22,515 bases of DNA from SFDP01 sp051891855 (GCA_051891855.1 JBJFFP010000005.1:1-22515); one strand, 5' to 3'; counted from the first letter of the stretch, positions 1 to 8,052 are shown. Notes: generated from the sequence alone by a model not told the origin. Translations and numbers: made by a program.

Positions 1-53
1 TCAAGACCTCTTGAAATATATTTTTCATCATCTACTAAAAGCACTTTATACAT
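1..53 (-). CDS. Response regulator, N-terminus only (probable YesN/AraC type)
   Basis: Reading the minus strand from the ATG at 53 gives MYKVLLVDDEKYISRGL before the window ends. The VLLVDDE segment is the first beta strand and acidic pocket of a CheY-like receiver domain, and the short YISRGL continuation is typical of YesN-type regulators with a C-terminal AraC DNA-binding domain. A GAAGG ribosome site lies six bases upstream of the ATG. The gene is divergent from an LplB-type transporter operon, which is the usual arrangement for YesM/YesN two-component control of CUT1 sugar transporters. The receiver assignment is seen directly. The AraC output domain and the partner kinase lie outside the window and are inferred. 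Confidence 0.8.
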   Translation of the reverse strand, partial: MYKVLLVDDEKYISRGL

Positions 54-148
54 AGAATACCTTCATGCCTTTCCTTGATCAATTTAGACGAGTTATGGTG
101 TTTTGCGGGAATATGTTTAAATAACCCGGTAATTTTCCTGTTTTGAAC

Positions 149-178
149 ATTATACACCATTAAATTCGAGATAAGCAA
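149..178 (-). promoter_or_regulatory. Candidate promoter for the response regulator
   Basis: On the minus strand a TTGCTT -35 box (173-178) is separated by 18 bases from a perfect TATAAT -10 box (149-154). It points at the response regulator start at 53 and leaves a leader of about 90 bases. It was found by eye only. Confidence 0.4.
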
Positions 179-243
179 TAATTTGATAGATGAATAGAGA
201 AAAAGAATAATCCATATTTGTAAAATTCTACGAAAATAATCAG

Positions 244-304
244 AGATTTTTCAATATGTATAAAAGATTTGACCATAATTTTAAGGAATAAAGCATTATA
301 TAAT
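244..304 (+). promoter_or_regulatory. Candidate activator-dependent promoter of the transporter operon
   Basis: The 304-base space between the two divergent starts (54-357) is very A/T-rich and holds no gene. A perfect TATAAT (299-304) has no recognisable -35 box at the expected place (276-281 reads TAATTT). Upstream are two similar 13-base blocks starting at 244 and 265 (AGATTTTTCAATA and AGATTTGACCATA). They match at 10 of 13 positions, sit 21 bases apart in the same orientation, and the second abuts the -35 position. This is the classic layout for an AraC-type activator binding as a direct repeat. The boxes are seen; their function is inferred. Confidence 0.35.
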
Positions 305-357
305 AACACTATAAAAGTAAAATGGTATGAAGCTGAAAGAAAGAAGAGAAGGATTTT

Positions 358-1326
358 ATGAGTAAGGTGGCTAGGTCTACAGATTTAGTACAAATCAGAA
401 AAGATGACGGCAGGTTTAAAAAGCTTCTTATTGCGGTATGGAAGCATCGGTTTTATTATCTCATACTGTTGCCCTTGATTGCATGGTACATCATTATGTG
501 CTATGTACCCATGTATGGACTGCAGCTGGCCTTTAAGGATTATAAATTTAATCTGGGAATAACCGGCAGTCCCTGGAACAATTTTGCACACTTTAAAGCC
601 CTATGGCAGGATGCGGAATTTTGGAGTGCATTCCGCAATACATTGATTATCAGTCTGGGTAAGCTGGTATTCCACTTCCCGCTGCCAATCATTTTGGCAA
701 TTGTAATGAGTGAGCTGTCCAATGCAAAGCTGTCAAGAGTTTTTCAGTCGGTATTTACCTTTCCGCATCTGATTTCCTGGGTTGTTCTTGCGGGTATTGT
801 TACGAATCTGTTTTCCAACTCGGGGGCCATAAATCAGATTTTGGTTGCTCTGGGCTTTAACGCATTTTCACCCTTGACCAGTACCCAATATTTCAGACCA
901 ATGCTGTACATAACCCATATCTGGAAGGAGATAGGCTGGGATTCGATTATCTATATGGCAGCCCTGACCGGAATCAGCTCGGAGCTTAATGAGGCCGCAG
1001 TAATTGACGGTGCCAATCGATTTCAGAGAATATGGCATATTTCACTGCCGGGAATAAGGAACATCATTTGTATTCTTCTTATTCTTCAGATTGGAAATAC
1101 GATGGGAATCGGCTCCAGCTTCGATCAGGTATTCAATTTATACAGTGCACCGGTTTATTCTGTAGCGGATACAATTGATACCTTCATTTACAGGAAGACC
1201 TTTGCCGTAGGCTGTAACTTTGGTTATACCACTGCGGTGGGTATGCTAAAATCCGTTATCAATGTGATTCTCATTGTAGCAGCTAATTCAATTGTTAAGA
1301 AAATGGGTGAAGAAGGATTGTATTAA
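358..1326 (+). CDS. CUT1-family ABC transporter permease (LplB type)
   Basis: This 322-residue inner-membrane protein has about six hydrophobic segments, starting near residues 32-52 (YYLILLPLIAWYIIMCYVPM) and ending near 300-315. The cytoplasmic EAA loop that docks the ATPase is visible at about 212-232 (EAAVIDGANRFQRIWHISLPG). The N-terminal layout with PMYGLQLAFKDYKFNLGI is typical of the LplB/YteP group of oligosaccharide permeases. The ATG is preceded by AGAAGG. It is the first gene of an operon with a second permease and a binding protein. No ATPase is encoded nearby, which is usual for this group because a shared MsmX-like ATPase generally serves several such importers (family knowledge). 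The substrate cannot be read from the sequence. Confidence 0.93.
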   Translation: MSKVARSTDLVQIRKDDGRFKKLLIAVWKHRFYYLILLPLIAWYIIMCYVPMYGLQLAFKDYKFNLGITGSPWNNFAHFKALWQDAEFWSAFRNTLIISLGKLVFHFPLPIILAIVMSELSNAKLSRVFQSVFTFPHLISWVVLAGIVTNLFSNSGAINQILVALGFNAFSPLTSTQYFRPMLYITHIWKEIGWDSIIYMAALTGISSELNEAAVIDGANRFQRIWHISLPGIRNIICILLILQIGNTMGIGSSFDQVFNLYSAPVYSVADTIDTFIYRKTFAVGCNFGYTTAVGMLKSVINVILIVAANSIVKKMGEEGLY

Positions 1327-1360
1327 AGTTTTTGATATTGCAATGAAATGAGGGATTAAA

Positions 1361-2299
1361 GTGGCTGTTAAGGAATTGAAAATTAATGGGGAAAGTAAAA
1401 GGACTGACAGGAAACCGAGAAAGAGAAGAAAGATTAAAACCTTTGACATTGTTGCGATTGCCATATTGATTCTGCTTGGACTGATTGTTTTATTTCCGTT
1501 TTATAATGTGGTCATTATCTCCTTTGCAAGATATGCTTCCATCGCAAAAGCGAAGCTGTATATTTTTCCTACCTCCTTTCAGCTTAAGGCCTACAAGTCA
1601 CTGGTTGAAGATCCGGAGTTCTGGAGGGCCTTTGGCAATACAGTATTTATAACTGTAGTGGGAGTAATGCTCAGTATGGTGGTATCTGTAGCCGGTGCAT
1701 ATGCGTTATCGGTTAAGAGTCTGCCCTTCAGGAATTTTTTCCTGACGCTGATTCTGATTACCATGTTTTTCGGAGGCGGACTTATTCCCTATTATCTTTT
1801 GATGAAAAACCTTCATCTTATCGACAGTATTTTTGTAATGATTATACCTACCTGTGTGAACACCACATATATTATCATTATGAAAAATTATTTTGTAAAT
1901 ATGCCGACCAGCCTGATTGAATCTGCCAGGCTGGATGGTGCAAACGATATCTTGATTTTAATCCGGATAATTTTACCGATTTCCAAGCCCTTTATGGCAA
2001 CCTTCGCATTGTTCTACGCAGTGGAGAGATGGAATGAATGGTGGAATGCACAGATGTTTATCAGCAAGTCAAGCCTGGCACCATTGCAGATTTATCTGCG
2101 GAATCTTCTTATAGCTTATAATTCTACGATTTCCTCGAATGCGTTGACTCAGGCAGAGAGAAATATTGACAATACTCTTTACTTCCCATCCCTGCAGATG
2201 GCGGCAGTAGTGGTATCCAGTATTCCTATTTTGATGGTTTATCCATATTTACAGAAGCATTTTACTAAAGGGATTTTGGTAGGTGCAGTAAAAGAATAG
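1361..2299 (+). CDS. CUT1-family ABC transporter permease (YtcP/LplC type)
   Basis: This 312-residue second permease pairs with the upstream gene to form the membrane channel of the importer. A basic cytoplasmic tail (about residues 11-26, rich in Arg/Lys) precedes the first membrane segment (about 30-50). The EAA loop is at about 187-207 (ESARLDGANDILILIRIILP). The start is GTG: GAGGG lies six bases upstream, and the ATG at 1343 in the same frame runs into a stop after two codons. The gene lies 34 bases after the first permease. The C-terminus ends with HFTKGILVGAVKE, the usual tail of this family. Confidence 0.93.
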   Translation: MAVKELKINGESKRTDRKPRKRRKIKTFDIVAIAILILLGLIVLFPFYNVVIISFARYASIAKAKLYIFPTSFQLKAYKSLVEDPEFWRAFGNTVFITVVGVMLSMVVSVAGAYALSVKSLPFRNFFLTLILITMFFGGGLIPYYLLMKNLHLIDSIFVMIIPTCVNTTYIIIMKNYFVNMPTSLIESARLDGANDILILIRIILPISKPFMATFALFYAVERWNEWWNAQMFISKSSLAPLQIYLRNLLIAYNSTISSNALTQAERNIDNTLYFPSLQMAAVVVSSIPILMVYPYLQKHFTKGILVGAVKE

Positions 2300-2302
2300 T
2301 GA

Positions 2303-2322
2303 TTTAATGCGAAAGCATAAAA
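2303..2322 (+). other. Small GNRA-loop hairpin between permease and binding-protein genes
   Basis: The sequence TTTAATGC-GAAA-GCATAAAA can fold into a short stem with a GAAA tetraloop and one A-A mismatch (2306/2319). It sits between the permease stop and the ribosome site of the binding-protein gene. Such hairpins can protect the mRNA of the more abundant binding protein, but this stem is short and the role is a guess. Confidence 0.25.
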
Positions 2323-2355
2323 ATAAAAATCATAAATCTTATAAGGAGGGATTAT

Positions 2356-3996
2356 ATGAAAAAGAGATTATTATCGGCCATATTGGCAGGAGTAACTGCT
2401 GCATCAATGCTATTGAGTGCCTGCGGCAGTACAACAGAAACCGCTACCCAGACAACGACAAGTAGTGGTGAGAGTGGTGAGGCAGCTGTAGAAGGTGGTG
2501 AGTCAGATTTTTCGGAGCATATGGTTATCTCCCTTGCACACTGGGATATTGAGACAGCCTTTGCAGAGCGAGACTCGGATAAGCTTTATCAGTATATTTG
2601 TGATAAGTTTAATATCTCCATTGAGCCCGTAAACACAACTTGGGATGATTATGTACAGAAAATTCAGATGTGGGCAGCATCAGGCTCTATGCCGGATATC
2701 GTTTCCATTGATGCGGTTGGTACATCAACCTATTACAACTGGACAGAGCAGGGAGTGGTAAGACCCTTGCTGGATATTGATGAGACAAAGTATCCGAATC
2801 TTGCAGAATATTTTAAAACAGAAGATATTGCGGCTATGGCAGATGAAAACGGACAGTTCTATGCTGTTCCCCGAAGAATGTTTCCTACGGTTGACTGGTC
2901 TGCACTGGATCGTGTAGTTGCCTACAGATGGGATCTTGCTCAGGAAGCCGGAATCACAAAAGAGCCGGAAACTTGGGATGAGTTTAAAGATATGCTTGCA
3001 GCAATCGTTGAGGCTGATCCGGAGGGACAGAATATTGTAGGACTTACATCATCAACGGTAAAGATGGTCGGCGGTCTGTTCTGGTTATACAGCAATCCGG
3101 TTGCTACATCGGATGGATCAGGCAGTGATTTCAAATGGATTAAGGAAGATGGGAAATATGTACCGGCTGTGTTCTCATCCAATTCACTGGCTTCTCTTCA
3201 GAACATGAGAGATATGTATACGAATGGACTTATTGATCCGGATATTGCTCTTACCAATACGGCATCTGCATACGATAAGTTTGCTGCCGGCAACTGTGCA
3301 GCTATCCTTTTGGGCGGTGGTTTCATTAATGTATCGAATAACCTTTATGAGCAAAGATGGAAGGACTTATACCCGGACAAGGAATTTACAGACTGTGTAA
3401 AGGTATTAAATCCTCTCAAGAATGCCAATGGGGATTATGCACATGCAATTTTCAAAACCTATTGGTCTGAGACCTATTTCAGCTCAAATGTAGATGATGC
3501 AAAAATGGAAAGAATTATGGCTCTGTATGATTATCTGTTATCTGAAGAGGGCAGGGAGCTTCTTACCTATGGCTTTGAAGGTGAAGATTATACCAAAAAT
3601 GGTGATGAGTATACTATCCTTACGGAAAACATCGGTTCCAAATACAGCACAAAGGGAATTTTGGCTGAATTGGTAGCCTACAACACATCGGATAATTACA
3701 AGATGAGCTCACCGGTAATCGTTAATCAAAAGATTCGTCAGGAAGCCTGCGATTACGTGGATTGGCTCCTTGCGAATACCACAGTTCCCAAATACTATCC
3801 GGAGCTGACCATGCTGAAAACAGATACAAAGGTTAACTTCTCTGTTATGGATCATGATGATCTTTTAAATATTATGATGGGAGAAGAGGATGTAGAGACA
3901 ATGTGGAATGCTCTCCTTAATCAATACGAGACTAAGGGACTTTCAAAAATGATTGATGAGGTTAATGCGGCAGCCGCAACCATGAATCTTGACTGA
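2356..3996 (+). CDS. Extracellular solute-binding lipoprotein of a CUT1 sugar importer
   Basis: This 546-residue protein is exported and lipid-anchored. It has a short basic N-terminus, a hydrophobic core and the lipobox LSAC with the lipidated Cys at residue 23. A Ser/Thr/Glu/Gly-rich linker follows to about residue 50. The mature part resembles the large LplA/YtcQ-type family 1 binding proteins: an early binding-fold block at about 55-110 (SLAHWDIET, later MPDIVSIDA) and an aromatic-rich body. The size of about 520-550 residues fits this group. An ideal AAGGAGG (2343-2349) lies six bases before the ATG. It would capture an oligosaccharide outside the membrane and deliver it to the two upstream permeases. 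A hairpin terminator follows directly. Confidence 0.93.
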   Translation: MKKRLLSAILAGVTAASMLLSACGSTTETATQTTTSSGESGEAAVEGGESDFSEHMVISLAHWDIETAFAERDSDKLYQYICDKFNISIEPVNTTWDDYVQKIQMWAASGSMPDIVSIDAVGTSTYYNWTEQGVVRPLLDIDETKYPNLAEYFKTEDIAAMADENGQFYAVPRRMFPTVDWSALDRVVAYRWDLAQEAGITKEPETWDEFKDMLAAIVEADPEGQNIVGLTSSTVKMVGGLFWLYSNPVATSDGSGSDFKWIKEDGKYVPAVFSSNSLASLQNMRDMYTNGLIDPDIALTNTASAYDKFAAGNCAAILLGGGFINVSNNLYEQRWKDLYPDKEFTDCVKVLNPLKNANGDYAHAIFKTYWSETYFSSNVDDAKMERIMALYDYLLSEEGRELLTYGFEGEDYTKNGDEYTILTENIGSKYSTKGILAELVAYNTSDNYKMSSPVIVNQKIRQEACDYVDWLLANTTVPKYYPELTMLKTDTKVNFSVMDHDDLLNIMMGEEDVETMWNALLNQYETKGLSKMIDEVNAAAATMNLD

Positions 3997-4010
3997 TTAG
4001 AGGACATAAG

Positions 4011-4040
4011 ATGCAGCGCAGAGTTTTTTCTGCGCTGCAT
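4011..4040 (+). terminator. Intrinsic terminator-like hairpin after the transporter genes
   Basis: A perfect 12-base-pair stem (ATGCAGCGCAGA, 4011-4022, with its complement at 4029-4040) closes a six-base loop, followed by the T-rich TATATTTGTT. It starts 14 bases after the binding-protein stop. The T-tract is weak, so some read-through into the DUF4838 gene is likely. That would give high expression of the importer and lower expression of the enzyme. Confidence 0.75.
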
Positions 4041-4066
4041 TATATTTGTTCAGAAGTTGGGGGAAT

Positions 4067-5775
4067 ATGAGAAAATTAAAAGTTTTTGACCATGTAGGAA
4101 ATGAGACCTCTTCCTTTGCCTATGAGGAATTGCGCTATTATCTGAAAAGATTGTTTGGAGTATCCATAAGGAAAACGGATTGCTGCTCACAGGCGGATAT
4201 CTGTTTGGAGCTTATGCCGGATACCGGCAGCTGTGCAGTAAGTAGGAAGATAAATAATGAAGATCGCATATATGCACAGCTTCACCGGGGAATTGCAAAC
4301 CTTAGAGGAAGTAATAATATTTCTTTATTAATTGCAGTATATCGTTTGCTTTCCCAATTAGGCGTTGGATTTTTCCGCCCCGGAAGAGATAATGAATTTA
4401 TTCCCTTTTTGGAGATGGAAAAATGGGACAAGGCAGAAATAAGGATAGAGGAGACGGCTTCCTATAGGCATAGAGGGGTGTGTATAGAGGGGGCGGACTC
4501 CCTGGAGAATATTTTGGAGTTCATCGACTTTCTTCCCAAGATTCAGATGAACAGCTTTTTTATCCAGTTTGAAAACCCCTATCCCTTCCTCAAGCGCTGG
4601 TATGAGCATGAGAACAATCCTTATATGGAAAAAGAAAGCTTTAATGCTTCAATCGCTGATGAAATGAGCAGAAAAATTGATGCCCAGATAAAGAAAAGAG
4701 GGCTGAAGCATCATAGAGTCGGGCATGGATGGATCAGTGAAGCTTTGGGTTTTTCTTCTAAATANNNNNNNNNNNNNNNNNNNNNNNNNNNNNNNNNNNN
4801 NNNNNNNNNNNNNNNNNNNNNNNNNNNNNNNNNNNNNNNNNNNNNNNNNNNNNNNNNNNNNNNNAGCTGGATACAAAAATATGCTTTTTGCTGTACCATG
4901 AGCTTTTGTTTCCTCCGGTAAAGAGCAGAATAAAGAATCCAGGGCGCTATATAATGATGTTTGCTCCCATATCCAGAACCTTTGAAAGAAGCTATCAGAA
5001 TGTGAATTTGGAGCTGGATATTCCCTGTATTCCCGGCTATGTGCGTAATAAGATGGCTTTGCCAACGACTTTGGAAGAAAATATTTCCTATTTATTAAGC
5101 TGGCAGGAAACATTTCATGGAGATGCCTTCGTATATGATTATCCCCTGGGACGGGCACATTATGGGGATATGGGATATATGAAGATTAGTGAGATCATCT
5201 ATAGAGATATCCTTTCCCTGGAAAGGCTTAATTTAAATGGATATATCAGCTGTCAGGAGCTGCGCGTCGGTTTTCCCCATAATTTTCCAAGCTATGTTAT
5301 GGGGCATACTCTATGGAATAAAGAAATTTCCTATGAGGAGCTTAAAGAAAGATATTTTTCCGGATTATATGGTAAGTACTCCGGGCAGACGGTTGAGTAT
5401 CTGGAAGAAATATCTGCCCTGTGTTCGCCGGACTATTTTAATGCAAAAGGGAGCCGGATAAATAAACAAATTTCTGAAAGGTATGAACAACTGGAACAGA
5501 TAACCGAAGAATTTGGTCTTATACTAAAGAAGATGAAGGAGGATGAGGAGGGGAATAAAAGGGAAGTGGAAACTCTTCTGTACCATAGAGACTATGTCCT
5601 TGGGATGGTAAAGGCATTAAGGCTGCTGTCTTCGGGGGAATGGGCTGAAGCACAAAAGAGCTTTGCCGATATTATGGACAGGGTAAGGAAAAAGGAAAGG
5701 TATTATCAAAACTTACTTGATGTGTACAGACTTGTAGAGGTATCCACCAATTATACCGGATTTAAAATGGTTTAG
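4067..5775 (+). CDS. DUF4838 glycoside-hydrolase-like protein, interrupted by an assembly gap
   Basis: Two coding pieces belong to one gene. Residues 1-232 (4067-4764) contain a GH20/alpha-glucuronidase N-terminal-like domain (YEELRYYLKRLFG), then YRHRGVCIEGA and a beta/alpha-barrel start with GHGWISEALG. After the gap the reading resumes at 4867 (LDTKICFLLYHELLFPP) and continues through a DUF4838-like region with MMFAPISRTF, ending with a helical C-terminal part. No signal peptide is visible, so it probably acts in the cytosol on sugar brought in by the upstream importer. The start chosen is the ATG at 4067 behind GGGGG; a TTG at 4046 in frame lies just after the terminator stem and is less likely. 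The frame is not continuous across the 100 Ns because the gap size is a placeholder. The exact glycosidic bond attacked is unknown. Confidence 0.8.
4765..4864. other. Assembly gap of 100 Ns (placeholder length)
   Basis: Exactly 100 undetermined bases lie inside the DUF4838 gene. The flanking codons require a true missing length of 3n+2 if the gene is intact, and 100 does not fit that. The 100 is therefore a conventional placeholder rather than a measured size. Confidence 0.97.
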
Positions 5776-5787
5776 AGGAAAGAAAAA

Positions 5788-5836
5788 AGAGCTGTTGCAA
5801 AAAAGGATAGGTCATCTTTTTGTTTGCAACAGCTCT
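5788..5836 (-). terminator. Intrinsic terminator for the PepSY lipoprotein gene, possibly bidirectional
   Basis: A perfect 14-base-pair stem pairs AGAGCTGTTGCAAA (5788-5801) with 5823-5836, with a partly paired 21-base loop. Read on the minus strand the stem is followed by CTTTTTTCTTTCC, a good U-tract, so it terminates the PepSY gene ending at 5862. On the plus strand it lies 12 bases after the DUF4838 stop but is followed only by CTTCTATG, so it is a weaker terminator in that direction. Confidence 0.85.
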
Positions 5837-5861
5837 CTTCTATGAAAAAAGAATTATGGGG

Positions 5862-6536
5862 TTAATCATAGATAGATTCGGCATCCCATTCGGTGATATT
5901 TCCGGTGACAGCATCGATTTCAAATTCATATTCCATTGTATTGTAAATGATTTTTCCTTCATAGGTCATCCGTCCATCATCGTAATCGGTGTAAATACGG
6001 ATATTGGCATCGGTTGCACCGGGAACCTGCTCCAATGCTATCTGCTTTGCCGCATCAATGCTGACGCCGGAGGCAGGTGCAGTGCTTTGGTTGTTCTGCA
6101 GATTATTGGGATTAAATGTATTTTCCATATCAAAGTCATAGCTTAAAATCGTACCGGAAAGGGCATCGATTTCATAATCATATTCTTTGTTATTGGCATA
6201 AAATTCCACATCATATACCCATACGCCATCGTCCATATCCAGCTTTGCGTAGGAGAAGAGAAGCTCTTCTGCCGTAAGCCCTGCATGCTCCAAAGCAATG
6301 GACATGGCTTTATCTTCCCCGATATACGAGGTAGAATCAACGGTTACCGTATTACTGCTCTGATTGGGCTGCAGACTTTCCTGATTAATTTGCGTAGTGA
6401 GCTTCCCATCCTGCCCTGAAGCAGCAGTGGGTTGAGTTACCTGGGACTGCTGTGCAGAAGTCTGGTTTTGATTGCAGGCAGTAAAGCTGAAAGTAATAAC
6501 AGTAAGTGCAGTTAAAATAAATATTTTCTTTTTCAT
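5862..6536 (-). CDS. PepSY-domain lipoprotein with two PepSY repeats
   Basis: This 224-residue protein has a lipoprotein signal: basic MKKK, a hydrophobic stretch, then FTAC with Cys21 as the lipidation site (Phe at -3 is less common than Leu). A Gln/Ser/Thr-rich linker covers about residues 22-68. Two PepSY modules follow, at about 71-136 and 157-222. Each has a helix (DKAMSIALEHAGL; DAAKQIALEQVPG) and a sheet ending in the paired motif YEIDALSGTI / FEIDAVTGNI. PepSY domains are associated with peptidase inhibition or with sensing at the cell surface (family knowledge); the partner here is unknown. GGAGG lies five bases before the ATG. It is divergent from the GntR-ABC operon. Confidence 0.9.
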   Translation of the reverse strand: MKKKIFILTALTVITFSFTACNQNQTSAQQSQVTQPTAASGQDGKLTTQINQESLQPNQSSNTVTVDSTSYIGEDKAMSIALEHAGLTAEELLFSYAKLDMDDGVWVYDVEFYANNKEYDYEIDALSGTILSYDFDMENTFNPNNLQNNQSTAPASGVSIDAAKQIALEQVPGATDANIRIYTDYDDGRMTYEGKIIYNTMEYEFEIDAVTGNITEWDAESIYD

Positions 6537-6588
6537 ATTGTCCTCCGATTTCTTTTTATGATTTGTTATGAGAGAGCATTTATAGTAG

Positions 6589-6625
6589 TATAATACCTTC
6601 TCGTGATGGAGTTAGTCTACCTTCT
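6589..6625 (-). promoter_or_regulatory. Candidate promoter region of the PepSY gene with an 8-base direct repeat
   Basis: On the minus strand TAGACT (-35-like) is followed after 18 bases by TATTAT (-10-like). The octamer AGAAGGTA occurs twice on that strand, at plus coordinates 6618-6625 and 6594-6601, 24 bases apart and flanking the spacer. The repeat is directly visible; its role as a regulator site is inferred. Confidence 0.35.
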
Positions 6626-6668
6626 TAAAATTAAAATAGTATTAAAAGAAAAATATTCTTTAGGTTTC

Positions 6669-6697
6669 TTGACAAGAATAACTATACTGTATATACT
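6669..6697 (+). promoter_or_regulatory. Sigma-A-type promoter of the GntR-ABC operon with overlapping operator-like inverted repeat
   Basis: A consensus TTGACA (6669-6674) is spaced 17 bases from TATACT (6692-6697). The inverted repeat TATAC-T-GTATA (6683-6693) and the palindrome GTATATAC (6689-6696) overlap the spacer and the -10 box. The next gene encodes a YtrA-type GntR regulator, so autorepression at this site is a natural inference. Confidence 0.75.
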
Positions 6698-6750
6698 GAA
6701 TATAAACATATAAAACAAATATAGAAATGGAAGTATAGGGAGGTGAGTGA

Positions 6751-7149
6751 TTGAACCTGTTTATTGATAATAGAAGTGGTGTACCTATATATGAGCAGAT
6801 TTATCAGCAAATTAAGGAACAGATTATTAATGAGAGCCTGAAGGAGGATTCGGCTCTGCCCTCTATCCGCAGCCTTGCCAAGGATTTGCGAATCAGTGTC
6901 ATTACCACCAAGCGTGCTTATGACGAGCTGGAACGGGATGGCTTTGTCTATACTATACCGGCGAAGGGATGCTTTGTGGCAGCCAGGAATACGGAGCTTA
7001 TCCGGGAGGAGAATTTGAAACAGATTGAGGAACATATTTCGGCCATACAGAGTCTGGCTGTATCCTGTAGGCTGAGAAGGCAGGATATTCTGGAGATGTT
7101 TGACTTGATTTGGGAGGATTCCCGGGATAAGCACGGGAAGGATATATAG
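6751..7149 (+). CDS. GntR-family transcriptional regulator (YtrA subfamily)
   Basis: This 132-residue protein is a short GntR regulator. A winged helix-turn-helix covers about residues 11-77 (VPIYEQIYQQIKEQI, LPSIRSLAKDLRISVITTKRAYDELERDG, then the wing ending AKGCFVA). It is followed by a short helical tail of about 50 residues in place of a large ligand-binding domain, the hallmark of the YtrA group that controls ABC transporter operons. The start is TTG, preceded by a near-perfect GGGAGGTGA; no ATG or GTG in the same frame is better placed. It is the first gene of the operon, 18 bases ahead of the ATPase gene. It likely represses its own promoter until an envelope or antibiotic-related signal relieves it (inferred from the family). 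Confidence 0.92.
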   Translation: MNLFIDNRSGVPIYEQIYQQIKEQIINESLKEDSALPSIRSLAKDLRISVITTKRAYDELERDGFVYTIPAKGCFVAARNTELIREENLKQIEEHISAIQSLAVSCRLRRQDILEMFDLIWEDSRDKHGKDI

Positions 7150-7167
7150 GAAGGGGAGAAGTGAAGA

Positions 7168-8052
7168 ATGGAACAGAATAATGCAGTGGAAATCAGAGAT
7201 TTAAGAAAGGATTATCAGGACTTTACCTTGTGCATTCCCCAATTTTCATTACCCCGGGGTTGTATTATGGGGCTGATTGGAGAGAATGGGGCAGGAAAAA
7301 GTACATTGATTAGGCTGATTATGGGATTGGTTCATCAGCAGGAAGGGGAAATTACTCTTCTGGGTCAGGATAATCGTCAAAATCTTCATCTGTTGAAGGA
7401 GGATATAGGTGTAGTGCTGGGGGAAATCGGTATTCCGGAAATCTTAAATCCCGTACAGGTGGGGAAGATCATGAGGGATACATTTTCCCGCTGGAATCAA
7501 AGCGGTTATGAGGAATTAATCGAGCGTTGGCGTCTTCCTTCCAATAAGAAATTCAAGGACTTTTCCCGGGGAATGAAGATGAAGCAGCAGCTGGCAGTGG
7601 CTCTTTCCCATGAAGCTAAGCTGCTGATTTTAGATGAGGCCACCAACGGCTTGGATCCGGTTATTCGAGATGAGATTTTGGATATTCTGGAGGAATATAC
7701 CCGATGTGAAAAGCATACGGTACTGTTATCCTCCCACATTGTCAGCGATTTGGAAAAAATATCGGATTATATTGCTTTTTTACATAAGGGAAGGCTTCTT
7801 TTGTGTGAGGAAAAGGACAGAATGCTGGAACGGTATGGACTTTTGAACTGCAGTCAGGAAGAATTTGCAGCTTTACCGCAAAAGGGAGTATGGGTAAAAA
7901 GAAGAACAGCTTACGGAATCGAGGCGATTGTTGACCGGAATTTGCTTTTGGGGAACCGTGGGGGAGCGGCAGAGAAGCTGCAGCTAAGAATGTCCCCGGC
8001 CGGTTTAGAGGATATTTTTGTTGCGATGGTAAAGAAGGAAGCTGCAATTTGA
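7168..8052 (+). CDS. ABC transporter ATP-binding protein
   Basis: This 294-residue ATPase has a complete ABC domain: Walker A GENGAGKST (38-46), a degenerate signature FSRGM (132-136), Walker B LLILDE (152-157), the D-loop GLDP and the switch histidine H190 (LLSSHI). The FSRGMKMK form of the signature is usual in drug- and lantibiotic-type exporters of Firmicutes. About 75 residues of C-terminal tail follow the core. It would power the membrane protein encoded 28 bases downstream. With the GntR gene upstream this forms the common three-gene YtrA-type exporter unit. The transported compound is not identifiable. Confidence 0.95.
   Translation: MEQNNAVEIRDLRKDYQDFTLCIPQFSLPRGCIMGLIGENGAGKSTLIRLIMGLVHQQEGEITLLGQDNRQNLHLLKEDIGVVLGEIGIPEILNPVQVGKIMRDTFSRWNQSGYEELIERWRLPSNKKFKDFSRGMKMKQQLAVALSHEAKLLILDEATNGLDPVIRDEILDILEEYTRCEKHTVLLSSHIVSDLEKISDYIAFLHKGRLLLCEEKDRMLERYGLLNCSQEEFAALPQKGVWVKRRTAYGIEAIVDRNLLLGNRGGAAEKLQLRMSPAGLEDIFVAMVKKEAAI

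Noticed and set aside
4649..5158. Minus-strand open frames crossing the N gap
   Set aside because: They are antisense shadows of the DUF4838 gene with low-complexity translations, no ribosome site and undetermined residues in the middle.
4888..5775. An apparent separate gene starting at the ATG at 4888 and another ending at 4921
   Set aside because: Both are artefacts of the 100-N placeholder. The real frame continues upstream of 4888 to 4867 (LDTKICFLLYHELL), and the DUF4838 match runs across the gap.
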